DNA from: Deltaproteobacteria bacterium
Lineage (GTDB): Bacteria; Desulfobacterota; JAJRXV01
NCBI GenBank assembly: GCA_024276115.1
Contig: JAJRXV010000276.1
Span: 1-45,435 of the forward strand
Direction of reading: 5' to 3'
DNA length: 45,435 nt
The position numbers and the translations under genes are program-made. How positions within the stretch are numbered: the first letter of the stretch is position 1; each line of letters starts with the position of its first letter. This document shows, piece by piece, positions 15,320 to 24,834 of the stretch. The notes under the pieces are model-generated. The model was not told the DNA's origin and did no database searches. It saw only the letters and a program-made list of their open reading frames with translations.

Positions 15320-16843
15320 GTGATAGCAGAAGAACAAACAAAAAATCATCGCTTGGTTATCGTGTCAAACCGATTGCCGATCGTTTTGAAGAAACAAAAA
15401 AATGACTGGACGCTCGCTCAAGGTTCTGGCGGGCTTGTCACCGCGCTTGCGCCAGTGCTAAAAAACCGTGGCGGTTTGTGGATCGGTTGGCCTGGAGCGA
15501 CTGAAGCTGTTCCGGGGCTTAGCGATATGCTTAATAGCGTTTCAGATACCTTGGGCTATACCTTTGGGGCTGTGAACCTTACTGAAGCAGAGCTCAAGAA
15601 ATTTTATTATGGCTTTTCCAATGAGATAATCTGGCCACTCTTTCATGACCTCCAGACGCGGTGTAATTTTGACGTTGAATATTGGAAGAGTTACCTCGAT
15701 GTCAACTCAAAATACGCCAACGTAATAGCCAACTGCGTAAAGCCAGACGATTACATCTGGGTTCATGACTATCATTTGATGAGCGTCGGTAAGGAGCTGA
15801 GAAAGCTGAAAATCAACAGCAAGATGGGATTCTTTCTTCATATCCCGTTCCCGGCGCTTGATATTTTTGTAAAATTGCCGTGGCGTTTTGAGATTCTGAA
15901 AGCTCTACTTGAGTATGACCTGATCGGTTTTCAGACTCTGCGTGACAGGCGTAATTTTGTCCAATGTGTCCGTACTCTTATAAAAGACGTTAATATCCAT
16001 GGTAAAGGGCAGGTACTCAACTGCCGTGTCAATGACAGGGAGTCTCGGATAGGTGCGTTCCCGATCAGTATAGATTACAATGAGTTCGCAAGACAGGCTG
16101 GCGCGACCGCGGTTTCTGAAAAGGCGTGGTACATTCATGAGGACTTGCCGAGGCGGCATCTTATCTTAGGGGTTGACCGGCTTGACTACACAAAAGGAAT
16201 ACCAAACAAACTTGAAGCGTTCAGGACGGCGCTGATACGCTATCCAGAGCTATGCGGCAAGGTCACTCTCATACAAATAGTCGTACCGAGTAGAGAGGAT
16301 ATCCCGGAGTACTATGAGCTGAAGGAGGAGATAGACCGGCTCGTCGGTGAAATTAACGGGAAGTTCACACAGTCTGGGTGGGTTCCTATCCATTATATTT
16401 TCCGTAGCGTCAGTCGTGTAGAGTTGCTCGCTTATTACCGCACCTGTGAGACCGCGTTGGTAACTCCACTCAAGGACGGTATGAACCTTGTGGCAAAAGA
16501 GTTTTGCGCGGCAAGCGTTGATGAAAGCGGCGTGCTTATCCTAAGTGAGTTTGCCGGTGTTGCCACACAACTGCAAAAGAACGCACTACTGGTAAACCCT
16601 TATGATATCGAGGGAGTAGCAGAGACAATATATAAAGCCATTACGATGGATAAGGGAGAGCAACGAACCCGGATGCGTAAGATGCGTCGCTCGGTGAGGG
16701 AAAACAATATTTTCCGCTGGGTCGATTCATTTCTCAGGACGAGTATCGAGCAGGACCTAAACTCATTTCCTTTAGTAGCTGATTATATTCCACAAATTAA
16801 GACAGACGAAGATATCGCAATACCATTTAATACACTTTTGTAA
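15320..16843 (+). CDS. otsA: Trehalose-6-phosphate synthase OtsA (GT20)
   Basis: 507 residues. [13 protein letters not shown] and the G-loop-like GSGGLVTAL start the protein. [28 protein letters not shown] and [18 protein letters not shown] follow; the last supplies the Arg and Lys that hold the donor phosphates. Near the C-terminus [13 protein letters not shown] and [14 protein letters not shown] complete the GT20 set. The enzyme joins UDP- (or GDP-) glucose to glucose-6-phosphate. GTG 15320 is 19 nt after the channel gene. A degenerate hairpin element follows the stop and may mark the end of the operon. Confidence 0.96.
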   Translation: MIAEEQTKNHRLVIVSNRLPIVLKKQKNDWTLAQGSGGLVTALAPVLKNRGGLWIGWPGATEAVPGLSDMLNSVSDTLGYTFGAVNLTEAELKKFYYGFSNEIIWPLFHDLQTRCNFDVEYWKSYLDVNSKYANVIANCVKPDDYIWVHDYHLMSVGKELRKLKINSKMGFFLHIPFPALDIFVKLPWRFEILKALLEYDLIGFQTLRDRRNFVQCVRTLIKDVNIHGKGQVLNCRVNDRESRIGAFPISIDYNEFARQAGATAVSEKAWYIHEDLPRRHLILGVDRLDYTKGIPNKLEAFRTALIRYPELCGKVTLIQIVVPSREDIPEYYELKEEIDRLVGEINGKFTQSGWVPIHYIFRSVSRVELLAYYRTCETALVTPLKDGMNLVAKEFCAASVDESGVLILSEFAGVATQLQKNALLVNPYDIEGVAETIYKAITMDKGEQRTRMRKMRRSVRENNIFRWVDSFLRTSIEQDLNSFPLVADYIPQIKTDEDIAIPFNTLL

Positions 16844-16863
16844 ATATTTTATGCCAGTTCTAC

Positions 16864-16905
16864 GGGGCTCCCCCCCCCACGTCACCTTTATGGGTAGTGC
16901 CCTAA
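16864..16905 (+). repeat. Degenerate copy of the two-hairpin element
   Basis: A GGGG/C-run hairpin (GGGGCT then nine C) is followed after 13 nt by TGGGTAGTGCCCTAA. The order and spacing echo the three better copies, but the bases have diverged. It lies just after otsA and might act as its terminator. Confidence 0.4.
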
Positions 16906-16966
16906 ACCCACGTTAGGTCATCCTTTCTTGTTAATTTTTTTTTTCAATTTTTCATTATTTTCCCAC

Positions 16967-16994
16967 TTGACTTTATGTATATGTACGTTAATAT
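16967..16994 (+). promoter_or_regulatory. Candidate promoter of the chemotaxis operon
   Basis: TTGACT, 16-nt spacer, TAATAT, about 60 nt ahead of the cheA ATG. No flagellar sigma28-type site was noticed. Confidence 0.5.
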
Positions 16995-17057
16995 TTTAAT
17001 GAAGATGTTAGCTAAGTAGTTTTGTAAATTAAAAATTGGGGTGGATTATAATATCAG

Positions 17058-19181
17058 ATGAATAATTTTCTAGCTAATGAACAAGAAGAAATTATAGAGG
17101 AGTTCGTTCAGGAAACTCAGGACATGATCGAGCAGCTTGAACCAACTATTATTGAGCTTGGGCAGAGTTGTAGACCCGTAAACTGTTGGAAGATAACAGA
17201 ATGCGGCAATTTACCATGCCCGAGGTATGAAAAACAATATGATTTCCCATGCTGGTTGCATTGTGGTTATATTGAAAGCGTGAATATGTCCTGCCCTGCC
17301 ACCTCATCGAAGCAGGGTTGCATAGAATGTGATGTTTTCCAACTCACTAATGGGAATAACGCCACTATCAACGCTATCTTCCGTCTTTTTCACTCTATGA
17401 AAGGTAGCGCGGGATTTCTGGATATGAAAAACATATCAAGTGTCGCGCATTCCGCTGAAAATCTGCTTGACCTAATACGATCCGGTTCTATTAAAATGGA
17501 TTCGTCACACGTTGATATTCTATGTGATGCTTGTGATTTTTCGAAAGCCGCGCTTGAGTACCTGGTGGATAATATGGATGATGTCGGGATGCTTGACAGT
17601 GCGGCAGATGTTTCAGAAAAACTAAAGGTAGCCATTGTTGATGCGAAACGTAGATTAAGTGATTCCAGGGAGATTGCGCTTGCTGGAGGGGAAGCTAAGC
17701 CTGATAGCCCTCAAGATGTAAGCGCCACATCTCTTGAAGAACCAGATAATGTCACAGAGGAAGAGCCATTTACGATAACTACTGAGATGGTCGAGCAGTT
17801 TGTCGCTGAAACAGAGGAACTGTTACTTTCATTCGAGCAGGGATTGTTGAAATGGCTAAACGATCTTGATAATACAGATGTTGTTGCCGAGCTTTTCAGG
17901 AATATACATAGCTTCAAAGGAGACTGCGGTTTCTTTGGGTTCGAGTGCATTGAAAAGTTGACGCATGATATGGAGACAACGCTCGATGCTGTAAAAGCTG
18001 ATGTCAATATAGACAAACACAAGACAGCGAAAGTATTGCTGGAGTTTTGTGATGTTTTGAAGTCCGCGGTAAGTAATGTCGCTGATGGTGGAGATGGCGA
18101 TATAAACAACTTGCACCTGTACCTGGATGTTCTTGAAAGTCTTTTACCAAAAGGTTGGCTTGATGGGCAAGGAAATAATGAGGAAAAAGTGCCGGTTAGG
18201 CTTGGCGATATACTCGTGGAGCAGGGTGTCGTAGCGCCTGAGGATATTGAGGCCGCTCTTGAGGAACAGAGAAAGCCTATAGGGCAGATATTAATTGATA
18301 AGGGGGTTGTGACAGAGCCGCAAATATCAAAGGCGCTTAGGAAACAGGATGATATAAGACCGAAACCAGAAATGAAACCTAAAAGTGTAGCTCCAAAGAG
18401 TGTTAAGAAAGTAGCCAAACAACAGGATATAAGGGTAAGCCTGAACAAGCTTGACAGCCTCATAAACCTGATTGGTGAGTTGGTAATAGCCGAGAACGTG
18501 GTTGTGAACAATCCAGATTTAACCGGTCTTGAGCTTGAAAACTTCAACAAAGCCTCACAACAGATGGATAAGATAATCAGAGATTTGCAGGAGGTGTCGA
18601 TGGTGATCAGGATGGTGCCGGTTGCCGGGCTCTTCAGGAGGATGATACGCCTTGTTCATGATTTGAGCTCAAAAGCGGGTAAAAAGGTAGATTTTAAACT
18701 CATCGGTGAGGAGACAGAGGTAGATAAGACAGTAATTGAAATCATTACAGATCCTCTGGTGCATTTGATTCGCAATTCTCTTGACCATGGACTGGAGCAA
18801 CCTGATGAAAGAATCGCTACCGGTAAAACAGCTACCGGGCATGTCACGTTGACTGCCAGCCACGAAGAAGGTGAAGTATGGATTATAATCGAAGATGACG
18901 GCAGAGGTTTAAACCGTGAAAAAATAATTGAAAAAGCTATAACAAAAGGGCTTATAAATGGTGATGGCGTTGGGATGAGTGACAAAGAAATTTTCGCGCT
19001 TGTATTCCATGCTGGCTTCTCCACCGCTGAAAAAATAACTGATGTCTCAGGGCGTGGCGTCGGGATGGATGTTGTCAATCAGAACCTGCAAAAAATTAAC
19101 GGTAGAATCGAGATCCAGAGCAAGGCTGGGCACGGTACAAAGGTGACTTTGCGCATACCGCTTACATTGGCGATAATCTAG
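17058..19181 (+). CDS. cheA: CheA histidine kinase, P1-P4 part, stopped by an in-frame TAG
   Basis: The 707 codons encode two Hpt domains, with phospho-acceptor His in FHSMKGSAGF (H112) and NIHSFKGDCGF (H284). A linker with a repeated ILVEQGVV/ILIDKGVV pattern (about 380-430) follows, then the dimerisation helices and an HHK-type ATPase (N box LVHLIRNSLDHGLE; G1 EDDGRG; G2 GRGVGMDVV). A Cys-rich insertion (about 38-91; NCWKITECG, PCPRYE, PCW, GCIECDVF) sits inside the first Hpt domain. The frame ends at PLTLAII-TAG, where intact CheA reads on as a D/E-G-M-L run into P5. The next codons, in the same frame, encode that P5 domain (next entry). Without P5 the kinase could phosphorylate but not dock on CheW and receptors. 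Confidence 0.92.
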   Translation: MNNFLANEQEEIIEEFVQETQDMIEQLEPTIIELGQSCRPVNCWKITECGNLPCPRYEKQYDFPCWLHCGYIESVNMSCPATSSKQGCIECDVFQLTNGNNATINAIFRLFHSMKGSAGFLDMKNISSVAHSAENLLDLIRSGSIKMDSSHVDILCDACDFSKAALEYLVDNMDDVGMLDSAADVSEKLKVAIVDAKRRLSDSREIALAGGEAKPDSPQDVSATSLEEPDNVTEEEPFTITTEMVEQFVAETEELLLSFEQGLLKWLNDLDNTDVVAELFRNIHSFKGDCGFFGFECIEKLTHDMETTLDAVKADVNIDKHKTAKVLLEFCDVLKSAVSNVADGGDGDINNLHLYLDVLESLLPKGWLDGQGNNEEKVPVRLGDILVEQGVVAPEDIEAALEEQRKPIGQILIDKGVVTEPQISKALRKQDDIRPKPEMKPKSVAPKSVKKVAKQQDIRVSLNKLDSLINLIGELVIAENVVVNNPDLTGLELENFNKASQQMDKIIRDLQEVSMVIRMVPVAGLFRRMIRLVHDLSSKAGKKVDFKLIGEETEVDKTVIEIITDPLVHLIRNSLDHGLEQPDERIATGKTATGHVTLTASHEEGEVWIIIEDDGRGLNREKIIEKAITKGLINGDGVGMSDKEIFALVFHAGFSTAEKITDVSGRGVGMDVVNQNLQKINGRIEIQSKAGHGTKVTLRIPLTLAII

Positions 19182-19577
19182 GGGATGTTGCTGCGTGTTG
19201 GTGACACAAAATGTATCATGCCTATTCTCTCGATCCAAGAGACGTTCCGCCCCACACCAGACGCTATTATTGTTTCGCCCGATGGTCATGAGGTTGTTCG
19301 GGTACGTGAGAGTTTCTTTCCTATTCTACGCTTGCATGAAGTTTTGAAAAAAGAGCCCGACGCCAAGAGATTTGAGGATGGGATACTTGTTCTTGTCGAG
19401 TCGCATGATAAGCATTTCTGCTTATTTGTGGATGAACTGTTAGGAAAACAGCAGACGGTGATAAAAGGACTCTCAAAATATATTGGTAACGTAAAAGGAG
19501 TTTCTGGGTGTACAATACTTGGAACAGGTGAGGTAAGCCTTATACTTGACGCGACTAGCTTAATCGAGATTGTGTAA
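19182..19577 (+). CDS. CheA P5 (CheW-like) domain, separated from CheA by one TAG
   Basis: The frame is identical to cheA, starting with the codon after TAG 19179-19181. The ATG at 19185 has only GGGG immediately before it, a poor SD position. The 130 residues (LLRVGDTKCIMPILSIQETF, VRESFFPILRLHEVL, DGILVLVES, LFVDELLGKQQTVIKGLSKY, GEVSLILDATSLIEI) form a complete CheA P5 domain, which binds CheW and receptors. It may be made as a separate CheW-like protein, by read-through, or not at all. Sequence conservation looks intact, so the stop is recent, functional, or a sequencing error. Confidence 0.85.
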   Translation, partial: GMLLRVGDTKCIMPILSIQETFRPTPDAIIVSPDGHEVVRVRESFFPILRLHEVLKKEPDAKRFEDGILVLVESHDKHFCLFVDELLGKQQTVIKGLSKYIGNVKGVSGCTILGTGEVSLILDATSLIEIV

Positions 19578-19643
19578 TCCGGTTATGCCTTGATGGCACT
19601 AGATGTTTGAATATTCCATTTATAAAATAAGGAGGGCGAAGAA

Positions 19644-20165
19644 ATGACAAAAGTAGAAGATGTTAACAATGACCTTTACGATGAGGATGATGAAGACGCT
19701 CAGAAGGATAAGTATCTTACATTTCACCTTGCGAAAGAGGATTATGGTGTGGAGATACGGCATGTTACCGAGATCATAGGTATCCAGAGGATTACCGAGG
19801 TACCCGACATGTCTGATTTTGTGCGGGGAGTCATCAACCTGCGGGGTAAGATCATACCGGTTATAGATGTTCGGACTAGGTTTAAGTTGCCACCCCGGGA
19901 ATATGATGACCGCACATGTATCATTGTTGTTAATATCAATGATATGGCTGTCGGACTGGTTGTTGACGAAGTGAGCGAGGTGGCGAATATCCCTGAGGAT
20001 CAGGTCGAACCACCACCGCGGACCGGCAAAGGTACAAATGGCAGGTTCATTCAGGGGATGGGGAAGATAGGTGAAGAAGTCAAGATACTCCTTGATGTGA
20101 GTAAACTTCTTCATGATGAAGAACTTGACGCTATAAAAGACACAGCTACTGATACGGCGGCATAA
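19644..20165 (+). CDS. cheW: CheW chemotaxis coupling protein
   Basis: 173 residues. After an acidic N-terminal tail (NNDLYDEDDEDAQKD) comes the CheW SH3-like double barrel: YLTFHLAKEDYGVEIRHVTE, RITEVPDMSDFVRGVINLRG, KIIPVIDVRTRFKLP and VGLVVDEVSEV. CheW bridges CheA and receptors in the membrane array. The ATG has GGAGG 8 nt upstream (AAGGAGGGCGAAGAAATG). It follows the P5 fragment and precedes an MCP, so it is in the chemotaxis unit. Confidence 0.95.
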   Translation: MTKVEDVNNDLYDEDDEDAQKDKYLTFHLAKEDYGVEIRHVTEIIGIQRITEVPDMSDFVRGVINLRGKIIPVIDVRTRFKLPPREYDDRTCIIVVNINDMAVGLVVDEVSEVANIPEDQVEPPPRTGKGTNGRFIQGMGKIGEEVKILLDVSKLLHDEELDAIKDTATDTAA

Positions 20166-20201
20166 TCAGTATATGTTATTAACCCGGCAAGCTTTCACGC
20201 C

Positions 20202-20357
20202 ATGTCATTCGTCATTCCCGAAGGTTGCCACAACGTCATTCCCGAGGTAGTAATCGGGAACCTAGGACTAAACTCTAAGCAAAGCGAATAAACTTTGTTT
20301 AAGTTTAATGTGATGTTTGGGGCTGGATCCCCAATAGAAGCCTTTTGGGATGACATT
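20202..20357. repeat. Intergenic MITE-like repeat with GTCATyCC ends
   Basis: Left part CGTCATTCCCGA and an internal hairpin (TTCCCGAGGTAGTAATCGGGAA); right part GGCTGGATCCCC and TTTTGGGATGACA, whose complement echoes the left end. It has no coding capacity and lies between cheW and the MCP. It looks like a small inverted-repeat element, different in sequence from the 25377/34321 pair. Confidence 0.5.
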
Positions 20358-20445
20358 TTAAATAACGCGTGGTAATAATAAGTCCATGCGTTTTTCACTT
20401 GAATTTTATGATATTATTAGTTTACTCGTAAGGGGAGGATAGAAC

Positions 20446-23082
20446 ATGTTTGAAAAAATGAAAATGGGAAACAAACTTATAGGAGCTTTTATAATAATAA
20501 TTATAATAACAGCTATTGTAGGTTATGAGGGCTATCGTGGTCTGAATAAAGTGGGGGAGGGTTTTCAGCAAGTAGTGGACGCTTCTTCAGTAGTCAACGC
20601 GGCAATGGACATGAAGTTAGCTGTAACTGCTGATATGCAGATGATAATGGAGATTCTTGCCGCAGGTGACAAAGAAGAGCTTGACGCTGTATGGCAGGAG
20701 CATCAAAGTAACGTGGCGTATTTTGATAAACACACTGACGCTATTTTGAACGGCGCCAACACTGATGGTGGGGTGATATACGCAAGCAAATCAGATAAAC
20801 TGAGGGCTATGGTCAATGACGCTGACGCTTTTCACAACAATAAGTTTCAGCCAAACATTGAGAAACTAAGGGACTTGGCCGCTTCACACTTCATTACGGA
20901 AAAAGAAGTAGTTAGTAGTAGGGCTGATTTTATTACAGCGTACAATCATGTTATTACTCAGGCTGAAAAAATTGAAGGTTTGATCAAGGATAGAATTAAC
21001 AAAAAGATTGGAGGCGCTTCTAGCTCCGCGGCCAAAATACTAAGCACTGAAAACACTTGGGCGGATGTATCTATGGAGATAAAAACAACCATTACAAAAA
21101 GTCGAGGAATTATTGGTGACTCTTTGCTGGCGCAAAATATCGCTGAAGTTAGTGACTCGAAAAAAGAGTATGACTTAACAATAGCGGAGTTTGATAATTG
21201 GGTTAACGCTCTGCTTAATGGCGCTGAAACAACAGAAGGTAAAATCGCAAAGGTAACTGACCCAAAAATTAGAGAAATGATTGCTTTGATCAATAAGACG
21301 CATGACGAAGAGTTCCAAGTGAAAGCATCCAGTTTAATGGCTCTAACAAAAAACATGATTGAATCTAAACATGAACTTGGAGAGCTGGATAAAGCGACTG
21401 ATGAAATCGGAATATTAATGATCGGTCAGCTTGGGGAGATTGAAACAATTGCTAAAGGCGAAGCTCTTAACGCGAAAAACGCATCTGATAAGTCTAGCGC
21501 CAGTTCTGACAGGATAATGTTAGCCACGACATTTATTGGTGTTGTTATTGCTCTCTTCCTCGGCATATTCTTCTCAAAAAATATTAGTAAGATCATAAAT
21601 GCTTTGTTAGTAGAGAGTACGAAGCTGTCTGACGCGGTTGAGGCAGGAGATCTAAAAATACGCGCTGATGTTGATAAAATTAACTTTGAGTTCCAGGGCA
21701 TTGTAAAAGGAATGAACAATACTGTGGAAGCGTTTGTCAAACCTATCAAAATGACATCGGATTATGTAGGGCAGATAAGTAAAGGAATCGTCCCCGCGAC
21801 TATAACCGAAGAATACCGGGGTGATTTTAATGAAATCAAGGTAAGTTTGAATACTTGCATAGATGTTATGGGAGGTTTGCTCAACGAGACAAACGGTCTT
21901 ATCACGGCAGCTCAGGAAGGCGAGCTTGACGCGCGTGGTAACTCCCAAAAATTCCAGGGTAGTTGGTGTGAGCTTATTGGCGGTATTAATGAGATGCTTG
22001 ACGCCATTCTTGAACCTATCAGAGAGGCTAAGGTTAGCCTTGAGCACATGGCGGACAGTAATCTAACGAAGGGAGTTTCTGGTAATTATAGAGGCGATCA
22101 CGCGATAATTAAAGATGCTATTAACGCTTCGCTGACTTCTCTTAACGATATCCTTGGACAGGTGTCCATGGGGTCTCAGCAGATAACTGCCGGCGCTCAG
22201 CAGGTGTCTGACTCCAGCCAGTCTCTCTCGCAAGGGGCGACTGAGCAGGCTAGTTCCCTTGAGCAGATAACAACAGCTATGACCGAGCTTGGTTCTCAGA
22301 CCAAGCAGAACGCTGAAAACGCGACGCAGGCAAATCAGCTCTCTAAGCAGGCGCGTGATGTCGCCAATACTGGTAATAAGCGGATGCAGGAGATGACCGG
22401 AGCTATGGAAGAGATTAACTCATCGAGTAAGAGCATCTCCAAGATTATTAAGGTGATAGATGAGATAGCTTTTCAGACAAACCTGCTCGCCTTAAACGCC
22501 GCCGTAGAGGCCGCGCGTGCCGGTAAGCATGGTAAAGGATTTGCTGTTGTCGCCGAAGAGGTACGAAACCTTGCCGCAAGGAGCGCGAAGGCTGCCAAAG
22601 AGACCGCGGACCTGATAGAGGGTTCTGTCAAAAAGGTAGAGACTGGTGGTGAGATAGCTTCAAAAACCGCTGAGGCTCTTGGTGAGATTGTCTCAAGCGT
22701 TACTAAAGTGACTGATCTTGTCGGTGAGATTGCCGCCGCGTCAAACGAGCAGGCGCAAGGTATCACTCAGATCAATCAGGGGTTAGTGCAGATCGATCAG
22801 GTAACTCAACAGAATACCGCGAATGCCGAAGAAAGCGCGTCTGCCGCTGTAGAGCTGTCTGGTCAGGCGTCACAGCTACAAGGGATGTTGCAATCATTTA
22901 AACTTACCGGTGAATCCAATGTAAGAATGCTTGGTGGTGTTGAACGTTCCGCGGGGCAACATTATGAGCCAGAAGCGAAAGCCGCGATTTCGCATCATGA
23001 CGCGGGTATTGACAGAAGGGCCTCCATGGCGAAACCAAGCGATGTGATTGCTCTCGATGATAGCGAGTTCGGGAAGTACTAG
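20446..23082 (+). CDS. Methyl-accepting chemotaxis protein with HAMP array
   Basis: 878 residues. A first membrane helix ([20 protein letters not shown]) and a ~330-residue, mainly helical sensor region are followed by a second helix ([15 protein letters not shown]). Tandem HAMP-like modules come next ([72 protein letters not shown]), then the signalling hairpin with tip [20 protein letters not shown]. Tandem HAMP arrays are known from soluble and membrane receptors of delta-proteobacteria. The SD is excellent (AAGGGGAGG). It shares the chemotaxis block with cheW and cheR and is the likely partner of this kinase. A terminator follows. Confidence 0.95.
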   Translation: MFEKMKMGNKLIGAFIIIIIITAIVGYEGYRGLNKVGEGFQQVVDASSVVNAAMDMKLAVTADMQMIMEILAAGDKEELDAVWQEHQSNVAYFDKHTDAILNGANTDGGVIYASKSDKLRAMVNDADAFHNNKFQPNIEKLRDLAASHFITEKEVVSSRADFITAYNHVITQAEKIEGLIKDRINKKIGGASSSAAKILSTENTWADVSMEIKTTITKSRGIIGDSLLAQNIAEVSDSKKEYDLTIAEFDNWVNALLNGAETTEGKIAKVTDPKIREMIALINKTHDEEFQVKASSLMALTKNMIESKHELGELDKATDEIGILMIGQLGEIETIAKGEALNAKNASDKSSASSDRIMLATTFIGVVIALFLGIFFSKNISKIINALLVESTKLSDAVEAGDLKIRADVDKINFEFQGIVKGMNNTVEAFVKPIKMTSDYVGQISKGIVPATITEEYRGDFNEIKVSLNTCIDVMGGLLNETNGLITAAQEGELDARGNSQKFQGSWCELIGGINEMLDAILEPIREAKVSLEHMADSNLTKGVSGNYRGDHAIIKDAINASLTSLNDILGQVSMGSQQITAGAQQVSDSSQSLSQGATEQASSLEQITTAMTELGSQTKQNAENATQANQLSKQARDVANTGNKRMQEMTGAMEEINSSSKSISKIIKVIDEIAFQTNLLALNAAVEAARAGKHGKGFAVVAEEVRNLAARSAKAAKETADLIEGSVKKVETGGEIASKTAEALGEIVSSVTKVTDLVGEIAAASNEQAQGITQINQGLVQIDQVTQQNTANAEESASAAVELSGQASQLQGMLQSFKLTGESNVRMLGGVERSAGQHYEPEAKAAISHHDAGIDRRASMAKPSDVIALDDSEFGKY

Positions 23083-23090
23083 AAAACATT

Positions 23091-23129
23091 AATGCCGGGG
23101 ACTATACGCATACTGTCCCCGGCATTTTT
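23091..23129 (+). terminator. Rho-independent terminator after the MCP
   Basis: A perfect 12-bp stem (AATGCCGGGGAC with GTCCCCGGCATT) and a 12-nt loop run into TTTTT. It separates the MCP transcript from cheR. Confidence 0.9.
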
Positions 23130-23189
23130 ATTAACCCGGTAACCAATTTACATAACACTCATGCTATTAAAAAAAACTGAGAGTAAACA

Positions 23190-24062
23190 ATGGATATGAC
23201 TTTACCTATGGATATTGCTGATAGCAACTATAAAATGAAACCTATGACTATTACAGAAAAAGAGTTCGTACTTATCAAAACTCTTATTTATGATCGTTTT
23301 GGAATCAATCTGTCGAATAAGAAAAAGTCATTTATTGTGAGCCGACTGCAAAAGCTTTTGAAAAATCATGGGTTCAGGACTTTTCATAGCTATTATGAGA
23401 GTATATTAGCTGACAAGAGCGGGAAAAGTCTTGTTGACCTAGCGGATTTTATTTCAACAAACTATACTTATTTTAATAGAGAAAAAGAGCACTTCAGTTT
23501 TTTTATTGATCGGGCTTTGCCATATATTGTTGAAAGCTTGCAGAAGAACAACCGCAACGATATCAGGATTTGGTGCGCCGGATGCTCAACTGGTGAAGAG
23601 CCATATATGTTGGTGATGTTGCTACTTGAGTTTTTTGCCGAAAAATATCCGCTTTGGGACGCGGGGCTCCTCGCGACTGACATATCATCACAGGTGCTTG
23701 AGACCGCTAAGGCGGGAGTTTATATGAGCGACCAAGTGTCGAGACTGCCTGCTTACTTGAAGCAGAAGTACTTCAGACCTCTTGGCGCTGACCAGTGGGG
23801 GGTAATCGATCAGGTAAAGCGTGAAGTAACTTTTCGTAGCTTTAATCTGATGAACAGATGCTTCCCGTTCAAAAAACCGTTTGATGTAATCTTCTGCAGA
23901 AATGTAATGATATATTTTGATCAAGTCACTCGCGATGCCTTAGTAAGCAGGTTTTACAATAACACTGCACCTGGCGGCTTCTTCTTCATCGGACACTCTG
24001 AGAGCCTACCAAGGGCAACCACTCCATACGGGTATGTTATGCCCGCGCTTTACCAGAAGTGA
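23190..24062 (+). CDS. cheR: CheR chemoreceptor methyltransferase
   Basis: 290 residues. An N-terminal helical domain (KEFVLIKTLIYDRFGINLSNKKK) is followed by the SAM-dependent methyltransferase domain, with IRIWCAGCSTGEEPYMLVM for SAM binding, LLATDISSQVLETAKAGVY, and FDVIFCRNVMIYFD, all CheR signatures. It methylates Glu side chains on MCPs for adaptation. The partner methylesterase CheB and the response regulator CheY are not in this window. It lies downstream of a strong terminator, so it needs its own promoter or read-through. Confidence 0.95.
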   Translation: MDMTLPMDIADSNYKMKPMTITEKEFVLIKTLIYDRFGINLSNKKKSFIVSRLQKLLKNHGFRTFHSYYESILADKSGKSLVDLADFISTNYTYFNREKEHFSFFIDRALPYIVESLQKNNRNDIRIWCAGCSTGEEPYMLVMLLLEFFAEKYPLWDAGLLATDISSQVLETAKAGVYMSDQVSRLPAYLKQKYFRPLGADQWGVIDQVKREVTFRSFNLMNRCFPFKKPFDVIFCRNVMIYFDQVTRDALVSRFYNNTAPGGFFFIGHSESLPRATTPYGYVMPALYQK

Positions 24063-24174
24063 TTTTAATACAAAAAATATGTTGTTAATCTTAATGATTC
24101 TTATCTGTTTCGAGTTTGCTGATAGCAAAAAAAGACCATCATGCCGATCAAATACACCCGAGGTTGCTAGAACC

Positions 24175-24203
24175 TTGACTTATGCGTACATTTGTTGTAA
24201 ACT
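24175..24203 (+). promoter_or_regulatory. Candidate promoter for the small lipoproteins
   Basis: TTGACT, 17-nt spacer, TAAACT, about 140 nt ahead of the first lipoprotein gene. The rest of 24063-24353 holds no recognised element. Confidence 0.5.
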
Positions 24204-24353
24204 TAAATAAATAGAGGACGTGGCATTTTGAAGCGTTATCTACGCTTTGCTGTGTACCCACAGGTGTACTTATCCACACTTACTTAACGATGATACCGAG
24301 GGTCGGCTTCTTCAGCACCTACATAATTAACCACAAATAAGGAGGACTCAAAA

Positions 24354-24728
24354 ATGCGTTTAAGTTTAAAATTATTTGCTTGTATGTTGTTACTTGTTTT
24401 TATTACCAGTTGCTCTTGTAGCAAGAAAAATGTAAAAAATGAGGCAACTATAGAGGGAGACCTGATCAAGAGTGTAAGCATCCGTGAGGCGGACTTTTTA
24501 GGGACAGATTCTCACATGTCTTCTTATGACAGCGTAGACTACCTGGTGAAGGGAATCGACATCAGAGGTGACAAGGCGAAGGTAAAAATGACCTACATGG
24601 TTAAGCCTAAAGCAGACGCGAGCGTAATGGAAGCTGATATCTATAACTTCTGGGAGCGTGAAAATGATAAGTGGGTCCTCGTATATGCCGGTGGCTCAAA
24701 AATGACTATGCTTGATGGCTGGTGGTAA
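24354..24728 (+). CDS. Small lipoprotein, NTF2/DUF4440-like pattern
   Basis: 124 residues. A signal peptide (FACMLLLVFITSC) carries a lipobox at FITSC, and an AAGGAGG SD supports the start. The mature part has the alternating strands and IYNFWERENDKWVLVYAG ending seen in small cone-fold (NTF2-like) proteins, and it stops in a Trp-Trp. The next gene shows the same order: lipobox, a kAKVKMk strand, an aromatic FW-charged-W-L strand, a Gly-Trp end. This suggests a tandem duplication. Function unknown; probably a periplasm-facing outer-membrane lipoprotein. Confidence 0.8.
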   Translation: MRLSLKLFACMLLLVFITSCSCSKKNVKNEATIEGDLIKSVSIREADFLGTDSHMSSYDSVDYLVKGIDIRGDKAKVKMTYMVKPKADASVMEADIYNFWERENDKWVLVYAGGSKMTMLDGWW

Positions 24729-24737
24729 ATACAAAAA

Positions 24738-24790
24738 GGTATAAAAGCATCCCCCTCTCCTGCCGTGGAAGAGGGGGATGCTTTTATACC
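24738..24790. terminator. 21-bp perfect hairpin between the two lipoproteins
   Basis: Arms 24738-24758 and 24770-24790 pair without mismatch (GGTATAAAAGCATCCCCC with its complement) around an 11-nt loop. The core is GC-rich and each 3' arm carries an internal T4. It could terminate from both sides or act as a processing/stability hairpin between two cotranscribed genes. Confidence 0.7.
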
Positions 24791-24834
24791 ACTTCTCCTC
24801 ATCTCAGGTTCGAATTGTGTTTGCTGGGGCAGAT

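Noticed and set aside
17711-18550. 279-codon minus-strand ORF in cheA
   Set aside because: Ser-rich shadow of a well-supported kinase frame.
19179-19181. TAG in cheA as a pyrrolysine or otherwise recoded codon
   Set aside because: TAG ends at least five ordinary genes here (two MCPs, wrbA, tetR, the HTH gene), and CheA needs no special residue at this site.
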